A stretch of 16,242 bases of DNA from Caldisphaera sp046536515 (GCF_046536515.1 NZ_JAWDMQ010000031.1:1-16242); one strand, 5' to 3'; positions 6,916 through 14,476 are shown, counted from the first letter of the stretch. The notes: generated by a model not told the origin, from the letters alone. Made by a program: numbers and translations.

Positions 6916-8235
6916 GTGGTGCAGTTATTAGTGAATTGCTCTTCAGAAATAATTAAATACATATATAATCAGCAATGGAGACTTAATTGTAAATCCTTTG
7001 ATAGCGATTGTATCAGCAATGGAGACTTAATTTATGTCAAAGAAGAAGGATGCAATGAAATATTATTCACGCCTTTATTAAGCAAAAAAGAGAGCTTGAT
7101 TTTGGCGGAAGAAAATATTGAGTTTATTAATAGTATTATTTATAATAAAATAAATGAATTTAATTCTGATTGCAAAATTAATATAGGGAAAATAGTTAAT
7201 ATTAAACCTATTACTTATGGGAATAGATCAGTAATATATGAAATTTTTAATGAGTATAATAAGAAATATCTTTTAAAGGTAATGAAAAGGTTAGAAAACG
7301 ATAATATAGAGGATAAAATTATAAGATATCTGACAAATTCTGGATATAAAAATGTACCTAAATATTATTGTTCCATAAAATTTAAAGACTATTATTATGG
7401 ATTAATTACAGAAATTATTGATGGAGAACCTGCAGCAACATATTATATAAATTCTGCAGTTAGATACATCAAGAAATTGGGAAACTACGAATCTATTGGA
7501 AATGTTATTGGTATTAATCTAGCTTATTTACACAACGTTTTGAAAGAATGTAAAGAAGATTTTTGTTACAACGAAGTTATAAGCGATAAAATTCTTGAGA
7601 ATTGGATAAATAGAATTTTATATAGGGAAAAATGGATAAAGAACAATTTGGATAATTTGCAATATCAAGAAGATAAAAATTTAGCCATAGAGGCTTTAGA
7701 TTCTATTGATGAATTATTAAATATTATAAGGCCTGATTTAAGAAACTTGATTGGAAAACATTTAATGAGAATTCATGGAGATCTGCACTTGTATCAAATA
7801 CTAGTTTCAGATAAGAATGTTTATTTTACTGACTTTGAAGGAGAACCTTATAAATTTCCAGGTAATAAATTAGAGAAAGAGATGCCTGAAAGGGATTTGG
7901 CAGCTCTCATAAGAAGTATTGATTATACTGCAATAATGGCTCTGCAGCTAATATATGGATCTAGTGTAAAGGATTCTTTAGATTTATTGAGTAATGAAAT
8001 TCTCGATTGGGAGTATAATTCTTCTAAGGAGATCTTAAGGGAATACATAAATGCTGTGTCGGAGCCAATAAGAGAAAATATAGACCAATTAGGAATATCT
8101 TTACCTTTTTGGCTATTTGAAAGAGCAACTTATGAAATAGTATATGAAATGATAGCGAAAACAGGTTACTATGCAATACCTATGAGCGCTATAATAAGAA
8201 TGAAAGAAGGTAAAGACAAATTCTTTAAAATATAA
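6916..8235 (+). CDS. Maltokinase-like kinase (aminoglycoside-phosphotransferase fold)
   Basis: Predicted sugar kinase related to bacterial maltokinase (Mak/Pep2) and the C-terminal half of some trehalose synthases, which make maltose 1-phosphate from maltose and ATP. Visible parts: an N-terminal cap (about 1-100), an ATP-binding lobe with Lys121 in YLLKVMKR, the catalytic loop IHGDLHLYQIL (286-296) with D289 and metal ligand Q294, and TDFEGEP (305-311) replacing the usual DFG/DxD. The segment EKEMPERDLAALIRSIDYTA (320-339) matches the maltokinase pattern after DFEGEP. Its 439 residues fit the family. It starts with GTG 6916 (a second GTG follows at 6919) and has no clear SD, so it may be leaderless. 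A 21-bp DNA direct repeat lies in the cap region. No treS or glgE lies nearby, so the substrate is an inference; another sugar or a trehalose-type substrate is possible. It converges on glcV with only three bases between. Confidence 0.8.
   Translation: MVQLLVNCSSEIIKYIYNQQWRLNCKSFDSDCISNGDLIYVKEEGCNEILFTPLLSKKESLILAEENIEFINSIIYNKINEFNSDCKINIGKIVNIKPITYGNRSVIYEIFNEYNKKYLLKVMKRLENDNIEDKIIRYLTNSGYKNVPKYYCSIKFKDYYYGLITEIIDGEPAATYYINSAVRYIKKLGNYESIGNVIGINLAYLHNVLKECKEDFCYNEVISDKILENWINRILYREKWIKNNLDNLQYQEDKNLAIEALDSIDELLNIIRPDLRNLIGKHLMRIHGDLHLYQILVSDKNVYFTDFEGEPYKFPGNKLEKEMPERDLAALIRSIDYTAIMALQLIYGSSVKDSLDLLSNEILDWEYNSSKEILREYINAVSEPIRENIDQLGISLPFWLFERATYEIVYEMIAKTGYYAIPMSAIIRMKEGKDKFFKI
6968..7032 (+). 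repeat. Pair of 21-bp direct repeats inside the kinase gene
   Basis: The same 21 bases, beginning ATCAGCAATGGAGACTT, occur at 6968-6988 and 7012-7032. The period is 44 bases, not a multiple of three, so the first copy is read as QQWRLN and the second as SNGDLI. The 23 bases between are unrelated to either flank. Confidence 0.9.
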
Positions 8236-8248
8236 GAATTATATTTTA
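8226..8248. terminator. Palindrome spanning both stop codons of convergent genes
   Basis: TAAAATATAA (8226-8235) and TTATATTTTA (8239-8248) are perfect reverse complements around GAA. The arms contain the TAA of the kinase gene and the TAA of glcV, so the palindrome is centred exactly on the 3-base gap. On the plus strand it is followed by T-rich sequence (TTATTACCTTTTT). It could be a shared bidirectional terminator, though an all-A/T stem is weak. Confidence 0.45.
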
Positions 8249-9324
8249 TTACCTTTTTCATCAAATATTTTTATTTTTTCAGGTTTAATAAAAAGATTTA
8301 TATCAGTGCCAGCTTCTCTATGTTTTTCGGTATTTACATTAAGTTCTATGGATTCGTCGTCTATAGGGCTTACAACAACTTTAAATGTGCCAGCAACGTA
8401 ACTTGAGACCTTTATTTTTACTTTACCTACATTAACAAAACCAGGAATATCATTGGTTTCTGATATTTTTATATCTTCAGGTCTAATACCAATGTCAATT
8501 ACTCCTTTATCTAATTTTCTATTAATAGGTATCATAATATTACCTAATTTAATGTGGCTATCCTTTATTTCTGCTTTAACAATATTAATATCTCCCAATA
8601 ACTTAGAAACAGTTTCATTTATAGGGTTATCATAAATTTCAGATGCATTTCCTTTTTGTACAAGTATACCATTAACAATAACGCCAGCTTCTTCTGTAAT
8701 TGCGAATATGTCTGCGGGATCATGGGATACAATAATTGTTGTAAGCTTTAGTTCTCTTTGAATTTTTCTAACTAAGGCTCTGGCGCTATCCCTAATCTGT
8801 GCATCTAGATTACTAAAGGGTTCATCTAAGAGTAGAATTTTAGGATTTTTAACTAAAGCTCTAGCTAAGGCAGTTCTTTGCATTTGCCCTCCAGAGACTT
8901 CTCTAGGATAGTGATCAAGTATATGTTGTATGTTTAATATTTCTGCAACTTCTTTAACTTTCTTATCTATTTCTGCTTTTGGAACCTTCATGTTTCTAAG
9001 TGGAAATGCTATATTATCATATATGGTCATGTTTGGATATAAAGCCCAGTTTTGGAATACCATTGCAATTCCTCTATCAGCAGGATCTACAATAATTCTA
9101 TTGGGTGCAGAAACCATTTTTTCATCAAAATAGATATATCCATCAGTAGGTAATTCTAAACCTGCGATAAGTCTCAAAAGAGTAGTTTTTCCTCCGCCGC
9201 TAGGACCTAGTATGCCAAACGATCTTCCATCGCTTACCTCTAAGTTTATTTTGTTTGATGCGTATATTAGATTTTTTCCTTTTTTAAACACTTTTGTCAG
9301 ATCTTTTAGTACAACTTTTGCCAT
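8239..9324 (-). CDS. glcV: Sugar ABC transporter ATP-binding protein, GlcV type
   Basis: ATPase subunit of a carbohydrate-uptake ABC transporter (CUT1/MalK family), acting at the inner face of the membrane with two permease subunits. The nucleotide-binding domain has Walker A GPSGGGKTT (40-48), Q-loop Q91 in VFQNWALYPN, signature VSGGQMQR (143-150), Walker B ILLLDEP (163-169), D-loop SNLDA and switch H201. Residues about 240-361 form the OB-type regulatory domain with GIRPEDIKIS (279-288). The whole sequence, including FQNWALYPN and SHDPADIFAI, closely follows Sulfolobus glucose-transporter GlcV, and the 361-residue length agrees. The ATG is preceded by GAGGGT. No permease or binding-protein gene lies in the window, so it is an orphan ATPase here and may serve several sugar transporters. 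The galT-galK operon lies upstream on the same strand, suggesting a sugar-utilisation cluster. Confidence 0.92.
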   Translation of the reverse strand: MAKVVLKDLTKVFKKGKNLIYASNKINLEVSDGRSFGILGPSGGGKTTLLRLIAGLELPTDGYIYFDEKMVSAPNRIIVDPADRGIAMVFQNWALYPNMTIYDNIAFPLRNMKVPKAEIDKKVKEVAEILNIQHILDHYPREVSGGQMQRTALARALVKNPKILLLDEPFSNLDAQIRDSARALVRKIQRELKLTTIIVSHDPADIFAITEEAGVIVNGILVQKGNASEIYDNPINETVSKLLGDINIVKAEIKDSHIKLGNIMIPINRKLDKGVIDIGIRPEDIKISETNDIPGFVNVGKVKIKVSSYVAGTFKVVVSPIDDESIELNVNTEKHREAGTDINLFIKPEKIKIFDEKGNKI

Positions 9325-9470
9325 AATAGCTACCCTCTTTTAAGTCAATTTTTTTATATCAATTCAGGTTTAAAGACTTTAATAAATTTTTAATTTATTT
9401 ATAATTAAAATAACTTATTAAATATTAAAAAAATTAATATAGTTTTTATAACTTATTAAATATTAAAAAA
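9325..9470 (-). promoter_or_regulatory. Upstream region of glcV
   Basis: 146 AT-rich bases between the galK stop and the glcV ATG. On the minus strand a TATA-like TGATATAAAAAAATTG lies about 20-36 bases before the ATG and a partial SD (GAGGGT) lies 7 bases before it. A separate promoter for glcV is likely, and the 23-bp direct repeat further upstream may be a regulator site. Confidence 0.4.
9410..9470. repeat. Pair of 23-bp direct repeats between galK and glcV
   Basis: The same 23 bases, beginning ATAACTTATTAAATATT, occur at 9410-9432 and 9448-9470, period 38. The second copy directly abuts the galK stop codon (9471-9473). The separator ends in TTAATATAGTTTTT. The copies are identical, which low complexity alone does not readily give. 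Confidence 0.85.
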
Positions 9471-10535
9471 CTATTTTTCAATAATATCTGCACCGTCACT
9501 GCTTTCAACTATATTATAAAAGGATTTATACTCAAATGCTTTTGTATATTCTTTATGTATAGCTTCTGCAATCGATTCTGCTTTATCCTTATATACAAGT
9601 ATTATTGCAGATCCTCCAAATCCTGCTCCTGTCAAACGTGCTCCTAAAGCACCATATCTAATTGATGTTTCAACAATAAAGTCAAGCTCTTTACTGCTTA
9701 CTTCATAGTTTTTAGCTATATCATTATGAGACTCTATTAGAAGTTTCCCTAATAATTCTAGGTTGTTTTCCTTTAATGCATTTTTTGCATAAATAACCCT
9801 GTTATTTTCTCTAATTATATATCCCATTCTTTTTCTATACAATGGATTTAATTTTTCTAAATCCTCTTCAGTAATTTCTTTTGAAGAATTCCTATTAAGT
9901 ATTCTCAAGCTGTCTTCAACTACCTTCTTTCTTTCAGAATATCCTGTTTTTGCTAGCTCTCTTTTTACACCTGTATTATATACTATAAATGAGGCATCTT
10001 TTGGAAAAGGTATGTATTCATAAGAAAGAGTCTCCGTATCTAAAAATGCCGCAAAGCTTTTTTTTCCAAAAGCAACAGCAAACTGATCTAAGATTCCTGA
10101 AGGGACACCAACAAAATCATTTTCTGCTTTCTTACCTATTAATGCTAACTGCAATTTGTTTAAATTTAAATTGTAGGAATAGTTAAGTGCAACCAGAATA
10201 GCAAGTTCTAAGCTTGCGCTAGAGCTAAGACCCGAACTTATCGGCAAATTTCCATAAATTTTACCTTTAATACCTCCAGGCCTTAAATTTAATTCAAATA
10301 AAGCATTATAAACACCTAAAATATAATCAATCCATTTGTTTTGCTTTTTATTTATCATGCTAAAATCGAGTTCTATTTTTTCATTGTACGCCTCTGAAAA
10401 CACACTAATTTTATCATAAGTTGTATATTCTAAATAATTTCCCAAATTAATAGCCATAGGCATTACGTAACCATACGAATAATCGGTGTGTTCACCTATT
10501 ATGTTTATCCTTCCCGGAGAAAATACTTTTGGCAT
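9471..10535 (-). CDS. galK: Galactokinase
   Basis: GHMP-family kinase that phosphorylates galactose to galactose 1-phosphate, the first step of the Leloir pathway. All three motifs are present: PGRINIIGEHTDY (7-19) with the catalytic Arg9 and the galactose-binding EHTDY, the phosphate loop LPISSGLSSSAS (97-108), and LTGAGFGGSA (301-310). The catalytic base is D150 in GVPSGILDQF. The 354 residues match compact archaeal galactokinases such as that of Pyrococcus. It starts 9 bases after the galT stop, with a strong SD (GAGGTG) overlapping that stop, so galT and galK are surely one operon. Related mevalonate or N-acetylgalactosamine kinases are less likely because EHTDY and the D150 region are intact. 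Confidence 0.93.
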   Translation of the reverse strand: MPKVFSPGRINIIGEHTDYSYGYVMPMAINLGNYLEYTTYDKISVFSEAYNEKIELDFSMINKKQNKWIDYILGVYNALFELNLRPGGIKGKIYGNLPISSGLSSSASLELAILVALNYSYNLNLNKLQLALIGKKAENDFVGVPSGILDQFAVAFGKKSFAAFLDTETLSYEYIPFPKDASFIVYNTGVKRELAKTGYSERKKVVEDSLRILNRNSSKEITEEDLEKLNPLYRKRMGYIIRENNRVIYAKNALKENNLELLGKLLIESHNDIAKNYEVSSKELDFIVETSIRYGALGARLTGAGFGGSAIILVYKDKAESIAEAIHKEYTKAFEYKSFYNIVESSDGADIIEK

Positions 10536-10540
10536 CTTAC

Positions 10541-10546
10541 CACCTC
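10541..10546 (-). promoter_or_regulatory. Shine-Dalgarno GAGGTG of galK overlapping the galT stop
   Basis: On the minus strand GAGGTG includes the last bases of the galT TGA and is 5 bases from the galK ATG, a layout that suggests coupled translation. Confidence 0.65.
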
Positions 10547-11528
10547 ATTCTATGCATTTACCCCTATAAGTATTATTAATTCCTTTGCAAATATCTTTTA
10601 GCTTCTTAGCATTTTCTTCGGGAATGCCATCATAAGTAAAATCCCATGTGCTCATTTCTATCCCTGCAGCATATTTTATTTTATCTTTATCTCTTAATAT
10701 AGGATAAATTTCAAGGTGAATATGGAATATATTGGAAAATTTACCCTTTAATGGAGCTTGTATTAGAGCAAATGAATAAGGCATTTCTCTATCGAATAAA
10801 TTATTTAAAGAATTAAGGCTAAGCTTTAATGCATCTGCAAAGTCCAAAATTTGATCTTCGTTAAATTGTGTTATATATTGTAAATGGGCCTTTGGATATA
10901 TGTGTAGTTCGAAAGGCCAATTCGAATAATATGGAAGGAAGACTATAAAGTTTTGATTTTCATATATTACTCTTTCTTTACTTTTTATTTCTTCTTTAAT
11001 TATTCTACAGAAAATACATTCGTTGTATCTTATAAAATAATTTCTTGCATTATTTATCATGTTTCTTATTTTTAATGGAATAAATGGCATAGCATAGTAT
11101 TGTCCATGAGGATGAGTTAAACTAACACCTATTTCTTCACCTTTATTTCTAAATATCATTAAATATACTATTCTCTTATCATTTATGTATTTATCGGTTA
11201 CATTTACCCACTGTTTAATAACTTTGACTAATTGCTCTAAAGGTAACTTGTCCAAATCTTTAACATCATGAATAGGAGTTTCTATTATTACCCCACATTC
11301 TCCTAAAGATCTTGCTTTTCTGTAAAACCCTTCACTTTTTACGTTTTCAGAGTCAAAACTAAGAACAGCATATTTATTTGGCAATACTAACGTATCCCAT
11401 CCAAATCCAGTTTCTTCGCTACCTGGACAAAATGGGCAAAAATTTTGGGGCCTCCACCTTCTTTCCTTCCTAATAGAAGAAACCATTATCCATTGACCTG
11501 TTAGTGGATTATAACGTAACTCTCTCAT
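10545..11528 (-). CDS. galT: Galactose-1-phosphate uridylyltransferase
   Basis: HIT-superfamily nucleotidyltransferase that exchanges UMP between UDP-glucose and galactose 1-phosphate, giving UDP-galactose. The active site is THPHGQ (138-143) with the nucleophilic histidine H141 of the HPH triad. Zinc-site cysteines are present in FCPFCPG (C31, C34), and CIFC (C171, C174) provides a second CxxC before the C-terminal half. HIYPKAH (209-215) and FHIHLEIYP (268-276) supply the further conserved histidines of the second HIT-like domain. The N-terminal ELRYNPLTGQWIMVSS is typical of the family, and 327 residues is normal. It is first in a galT-galK operon. It shares a 77-base divergent spacer with the gene at 11606. 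No UDP-galactose 4-epimerase gene is in the window. Confidence 0.93.
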   Translation of the reverse strand: MRELRYNPLTGQWIMVSSIRKERRWRPQNFCPFCPGSEETGFGWDTLVLPNKYAVLSFDSENVKSEGFYRKARSLGECGVIIETPIHDVKDLDKLPLEQLVKVIKQWVNVTDKYINDKRIVYLMIFRNKGEEIGVSLTHPHGQYYAMPFIPLKIRNMINNARNYFIRYNECIFCRIIKEEIKSKERVIYENQNFIVFLPYYSNWPFELHIYPKAHLQYITQFNEDQILDFADALKLSLNSLNNLFDREMPYSFALIQAPLKGKFSNIFHIHLEIYPILRDKDKIKYAAGIEMSTWDFTYDGIPEENAKKLKDICKGINNTYRGKCIE

Positions 11529-11605
11529 GTAAGATCGCCATTATTATATAATCTTATTACCAATTATATATTAATTTTAAAAATTATGAATATACAGGGA
11601 TATAT
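11529..11605. promoter_or_regulatory. Divergent promoter region galT / membrane protein gene
   Basis: 77 very AT-rich bases between two divergent starts. On the minus strand, GATTATATAATAATGG lies about 11-26 bases before the galT ATG. On the plus strand TTATATATTA (11564-11573) lies 33-42 bases before the TTG at 11606. Both could be TATA boxes; no repeat resembling a known operator is seen. Confidence 0.4.
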
Positions 11606-12451
11606 TTGAAAATAGAGCTTGATGACACAAGAATTAAGATTGATGAAAATGTATGTTGTAATATTAGACTAAGTAAAAAAGAGGTAAAAGTTGAAGGCAA
11701 ATTTCCATATAATTTTATTATAAAGTTTAGTTTCAATGGTTATAAAATATTACAAGATGGTATTGAGGTAGGGAAAGGCAAAGGATTTAACATAATATAT
11801 AAAAGTAATTTAGTAAAGCCTAATATTAATAACGAGAAAGCCTCACTAGATTTAATTAACGGTAAAGAAATAAATTTTATTGATAGTAATGGCATGATTA
11901 TTGGGAAAATAAAATTTGATAATGGAAAACTAATAGGTAACTTTGATTCTAATTATGTAATATATGGCGTAATTTACTTATCTTATCTTTCTTATGCTAT
12001 GAATAAAACAATTAATGCATACAAGTCTGGTGCAGCTATGGATAAACCATTAATATCATTAAGGATCAGCTCATCGTATGTAAAAATATCATTGTTAATC
12101 TTTATAGCATTATTTGCTTCTGTAGTTTTTATATCATCATTTTCGGTTGTATTGGCATATATCTTAGCCTTATTCTTATTGTTAGTTCCAGTCATAGCAA
12201 GGTCAATAAGCATTAATGAATATATAAATTTTTATAATGATTATTTTGAAATTTACAAGAAACCACAATACAATAAAAATATAATTTATTATTCGGATGT
12301 AAAAGAGATTAAACCTAAAAAGAAAGGATTTATTATAACACTAAATAAGCCAATTTTTAATAAAGATTTTATATACATACCTTATGATCCAAAGATAGAA
12401 GAAAATAAGAATTTATCGAATTATATTCAGGAAAAAATGAAGAATCATTAA
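11606..12451 (+). CDS. Two-span membrane protein of unknown function
   Basis: Not recognised. The 281-residue protein has a beta-rich, charged N-terminal part (about 1-130) with repeating strand-turn patterns such as KEINFIDSNGMIIGKIKFDNGKL. Two adjacent hydrophobic segments follow (about 161-178 and 180-198), forming a hairpin through the membrane, so both ends should lie on the same side, probably the cytoplasm. The tail 205-281 (NFYNDYFEIYKK, then IIYYSDVKEIKPKKKGFIITL) resembles bacterial PH-like (bPH/DUF304-type) domains, in which a DYFEIY strand precedes a YSDVKEI strand; this is a pattern impression only. The start is TTG 11606 with weak GGGA before it; the next Met is far inside. It is divergent from galT and convergent with the dehydrogenase gene. 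Confidence 0.6.
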   Translation: MKIELDDTRIKIDENVCCNIRLSKKEVKVEGKFPYNFIIKFSFNGYKILQDGIEVGKGKGFNIIYKSNLVKPNINNEKASLDLINGKEINFIDSNGMIIGKIKFDNGKLIGNFDSNYVIYGVIYLSYLSYAMNKTINAYKSGAAMDKPLISLRISSSYVKISLLIFIALFASVVFISSFSVVLAYILALFLLLVPVIARSISINEYINFYNDYFEIYKKPQYNKNIIYYSDVKEIKPKKKGFIITLNKPIFNKDFIYIPYDPKIEENKNLSNYIQEKMKNH

Positions 12452-12575
12452 TATAAGTAAAATTTAGTTATTATTTTTGAAATATTTTAAATAATTAATC
12501 TGGTTTTAAATTTTGTAGAATAAAATTAAATATAAAATTGACAAAAATTTCTATAAAACAATATTTATACATTAT
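12452..12575. other. Convergent AT-rich spacer
   Basis: 124 bases between two convergent stops. It holds T-tracts on the plus strand (TATTATTTTTG near 12470-12480, GGTTTTAAATTTTG near 12503-12516) and on the minus strand, of the kind archaeal RNA polymerase uses for termination. No gene or hairpin of note. Confidence 0.4.
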
Positions 12576-13604
12576 CTAATCTATTTTTACTAATAATTTT
12601 CCTATAATTTCATTATTTTCCATTATTCTATGCCCATCTATTACTTCTTCAAGCCTAAGAGTTTTGGATATATATGGCTCAATTTCATTATTTTCCACAT
12701 ATTTTATAGCATTTTTTAATTCTAGTTTAGATGCATTATGTATACCATATATTCTTAAGTTTTTTAGGTAAAATTTTTGCCAGTTTATAGGAAACATATT
12801 TCCTCCTAAGAATCCAAATACAATAATTTTTCCATTAATTTTTGCCGCATCTAATGAGACTTGCATGGTAGGATTCACAATATAATCTATAATAATATCG
12901 ACACCTTTTCTGTCTGTTATTTCCATAATTTTATTTAATATATCTTCATCGCTGCTATTTATTACATAATCTGCACCTATTGACCTTAAAATCTTAGCTT
13001 TCTCATCGCTTCTTGTAGTTACAATAGATTTAGCCTTGAATAATTTAGCAACTTGAATTGCAAAGGTGCCAACACCACCAGAACCTCCATAAATTAAAAC
13101 AAAATCATCTCTTTTAACTTTTCCAACAGTAACCATTGCATTCCATGCTACTGATAGTGAAAGAGGCGAAACCCCAAGTTTTTCTCCATCACCTTTTACT
13201 TTTAACAATGTTTTAGACGGAACTTTAACAAATTCAGCATGGGATCCATTTATATGAAATCCAATCATTTTCCACGTATAGCACATATTTTCTTTACCTG
13301 ACAAACAAAAATCGCAATTACCGCAACCATATACTGTGTTTGCAACAACATAATCTCCAGGATTTATTTCATTATTATCATCAATATCTATAACTTTTCC
13401 GTAGATATCTACTCCTGGTATATGGGGCAATGGTATATTAATGCCTGGATATCCCCTTCTTATGAGCAAATCTAACCTATTTATTGATGAATATTTAATT
13501 TCTATTATTGCATCCCCTTTATTTAGTTTAGGTTCTTCTACATCTCCATATTTTAACACTTCTGGATTTCCATGAGAATTAAAATAAACAGCCTTCATTT
13601 GCAT
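12576..13604 (-). CDS. Medium-chain dehydrogenase / quinone-oxidoreductase-like protein
   Basis: NAD(P)H-dependent oxidoreductase of the MDR superfamily. The N-terminal GroES-like domain begins MKAVYFNSHGNPEVLKYGDV. The Rossmann domain has GGSGGVGTFAIQVAK (173-187) and the NADP-side segment TTRSDEKA. The structural-zinc lobe is intact: C94, C97, C100 and C108 in the pattern CxxCxxCx7C. The catalytic-zinc ligands of alcohol dehydrogenases are not: the GHE motif is replaced by IPGVD (62-66), and N42-R43 stands where a Cys ligand would be. It is therefore closer to quinone oxidoreductase or reductase types than to a true alcohol dehydrogenase. The length is 342 residues. The start could be ATG 13604 or the ATG two codons later at 13598, which gives the canonical MKAVYF. 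It is separated from the next minus-strand gene upstream by 36 bases, so it may be co-transcribed with the phosphoesterase. Confidence 0.85.
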   Translation of the reverse strand: MQMKAVYFNSHGNPEVLKYGDVEEPKLNKGDAIIEIKYSSINRLDLLIRRGYPGINIPLPHIPGVDIYGKVIDIDDNNEINPGDYVVANTVYGCGNCDFCLSGKENMCYTWKMIGFHINGSHAEFVKVPSKTLLKVKGDGEKLGVSPLSLSVAWNAMVTVGKVKRDDFVLIYGGSGGVGTFAIQVAKLFKAKSIVTTRSDEKAKILRSIGADYVINSSDEDILNKIMEITDRKGVDIIIDYIVNPTMQVSLDAAKINGKIIVFGFLGGNMFPINWQKFYLKNLRIYGIHNASKLELKNAIKYVENNEIEPYISKTLRLEEVIDGHRIMENNEIIGKLLVKID

Positions 13605-13640
13605 CCTATATTTTTATCACTAAGCAGTGGTTAAAAATTT

Positions 13641-14402
13641 TTAGCCGTTTCTTTTTAAGATCTTACCATTAACAAACATATATTTCAAATGTGACATATA
13701 AGGCTCTGGAATCATTAAATCCTCTAAGTCTTTAATAACCTTATTTATATCATATTTAATTCTTTTTAGTTCAACGCTACCATTTTCAGTATTAATTAAT
13801 GCGTATGCAGCTCTATTGTCTCCGTCTCTAGGCTCTCCTGCGCTACCAGGATTTATTAATAGACTATTATTAATTTTTTTCATGAACTGAAAATGAGTAT
13901 GTCCTACTATGTATAGGTTGTATTCTAATTTGGTACTTTTTGTTTCATTAAGCCTCAGTGTTCTTTTTAGCATGCTTATTATTTTTTCATCTTCTAACCA
14001 AGGATAAAGATAACCATAAAGTGGACTAGATGGAGATCCATGAGTTATTAACGTTTTTCCAAATCCTTCTATTTCTGTGCTTATATTAGTTTTAAAATTT
14101 TGTAAAACATCTATATGTTTTTTGCTTAAAAGCTTTTTGGTAAAATTTTCTCTAAAATAAACGCTTATCCAATGAGTATCCTCTCCACACATACAATCAA
14201 TATTATATAATACCGCATTATCATGGTTGCCTAATACCGAATCTGCTCCTATCTCTTTTAGCTTATCAATAACTTCAGCTGGCCTAGGACCATAATCAAC
14301 TGCATCTCCAATAAAATAAACATGATCAAAGTTTTCATTATTTATTATTTCTTTTAAAGATTCTATATTTCCATGGATATCGCTTATCAATAAAATCTTC
14401 AA
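13641..14402 (-). CDS. Calcineurin-like metallophosphoesterase (YfcE/MJ0936-like)
   Basis: Soluble binuclear-metal phosphoesterase. The full metal-ligand set is seen: SDIHGN (D8, H10), GDAVDYGP (D33), GNHD (N59, H60), THGSP (H121) and GHTH (H168, H170), followed by the NPGSAGEPRDG signature (184-194) shared by YfcE/MJ0936-type enzymes. These hydrolyse phosphodiesters in vitro; physiological substrates are mostly unknown. The length of 253 residues includes an insertion between GNHD and THGSP of about 60 residues with CMCGEDTHW. The start is TTG 14402, supported by a strong SD (AGGTGGG, complement of 14406-14412) 3 bases upstream. It is divergent from lysS, the two starts being 86 bases apart. 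Confidence 0.88.
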   Translation of the reverse strand: MKILLISDIHGNIESLKEIINNENFDHVYFIGDAVDYGPRPAEVIDKLKEIGADSVLGNHDNAVLYNIDCMCGEDTHWISVYFRENFTKKLLSKKHIDVLQNFKTNISTEIEGFGKTLITHGSPSSPLYGYLYPWLEDEKIISMLKRTLRLNETKSTKLEYNLYIVGHTHFQFMKKINNSLLINPGSAGEPRDGDNRAAYALINTENGSVELKRIKYDINKVIKDLEDLMIPEPYMSHLKYMFVNGKILKRNG

Positions 14403-14405
14403 TTT

Positions 14406-14412
14406 CCCACCT
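14406..14412 (-). promoter_or_regulatory. Shine-Dalgarno AGGTGGG supporting a TTG start
   Basis: Minus-strand AGGTGGG lies 3 bases before TTG 14402 and is the main reason to accept that unusual start codon for the phosphoesterase; no nearby ATG gives the conserved KILLISDIH beginning. Confidence 0.6.
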
Positions 14413-14447
14413 ATTTTGTTTGATCCATTATAAATTTAAAACTAAAG

Positions 14448-14456
14448 TTTATAAAA
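14448..14456 (+). promoter_or_regulatory. Candidate TATA box of lysS
   Basis: TTTATAAAA lies 33-41 bases before ATG 14489, leaving room for a short leader that carries the AGGTG site at 14477-14481. A second AT element, TTATAAATTTAAA, lies at 14428-14440 and could serve the divergent phosphoesterase gene or be chance. Confidence 0.45.
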
Positions 14457-14476
14457 TTAAATACTTACGAAAATAT

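Noticed and set aside
6968..7032. Mini CRISPR array (21-base repeats, 23-base spacer)
   Set aside because: Only two repeats, inside a well-supported coding sequence, no leader, no cas genes, and the repeat does not resemble known archaeal CRISPR repeats.
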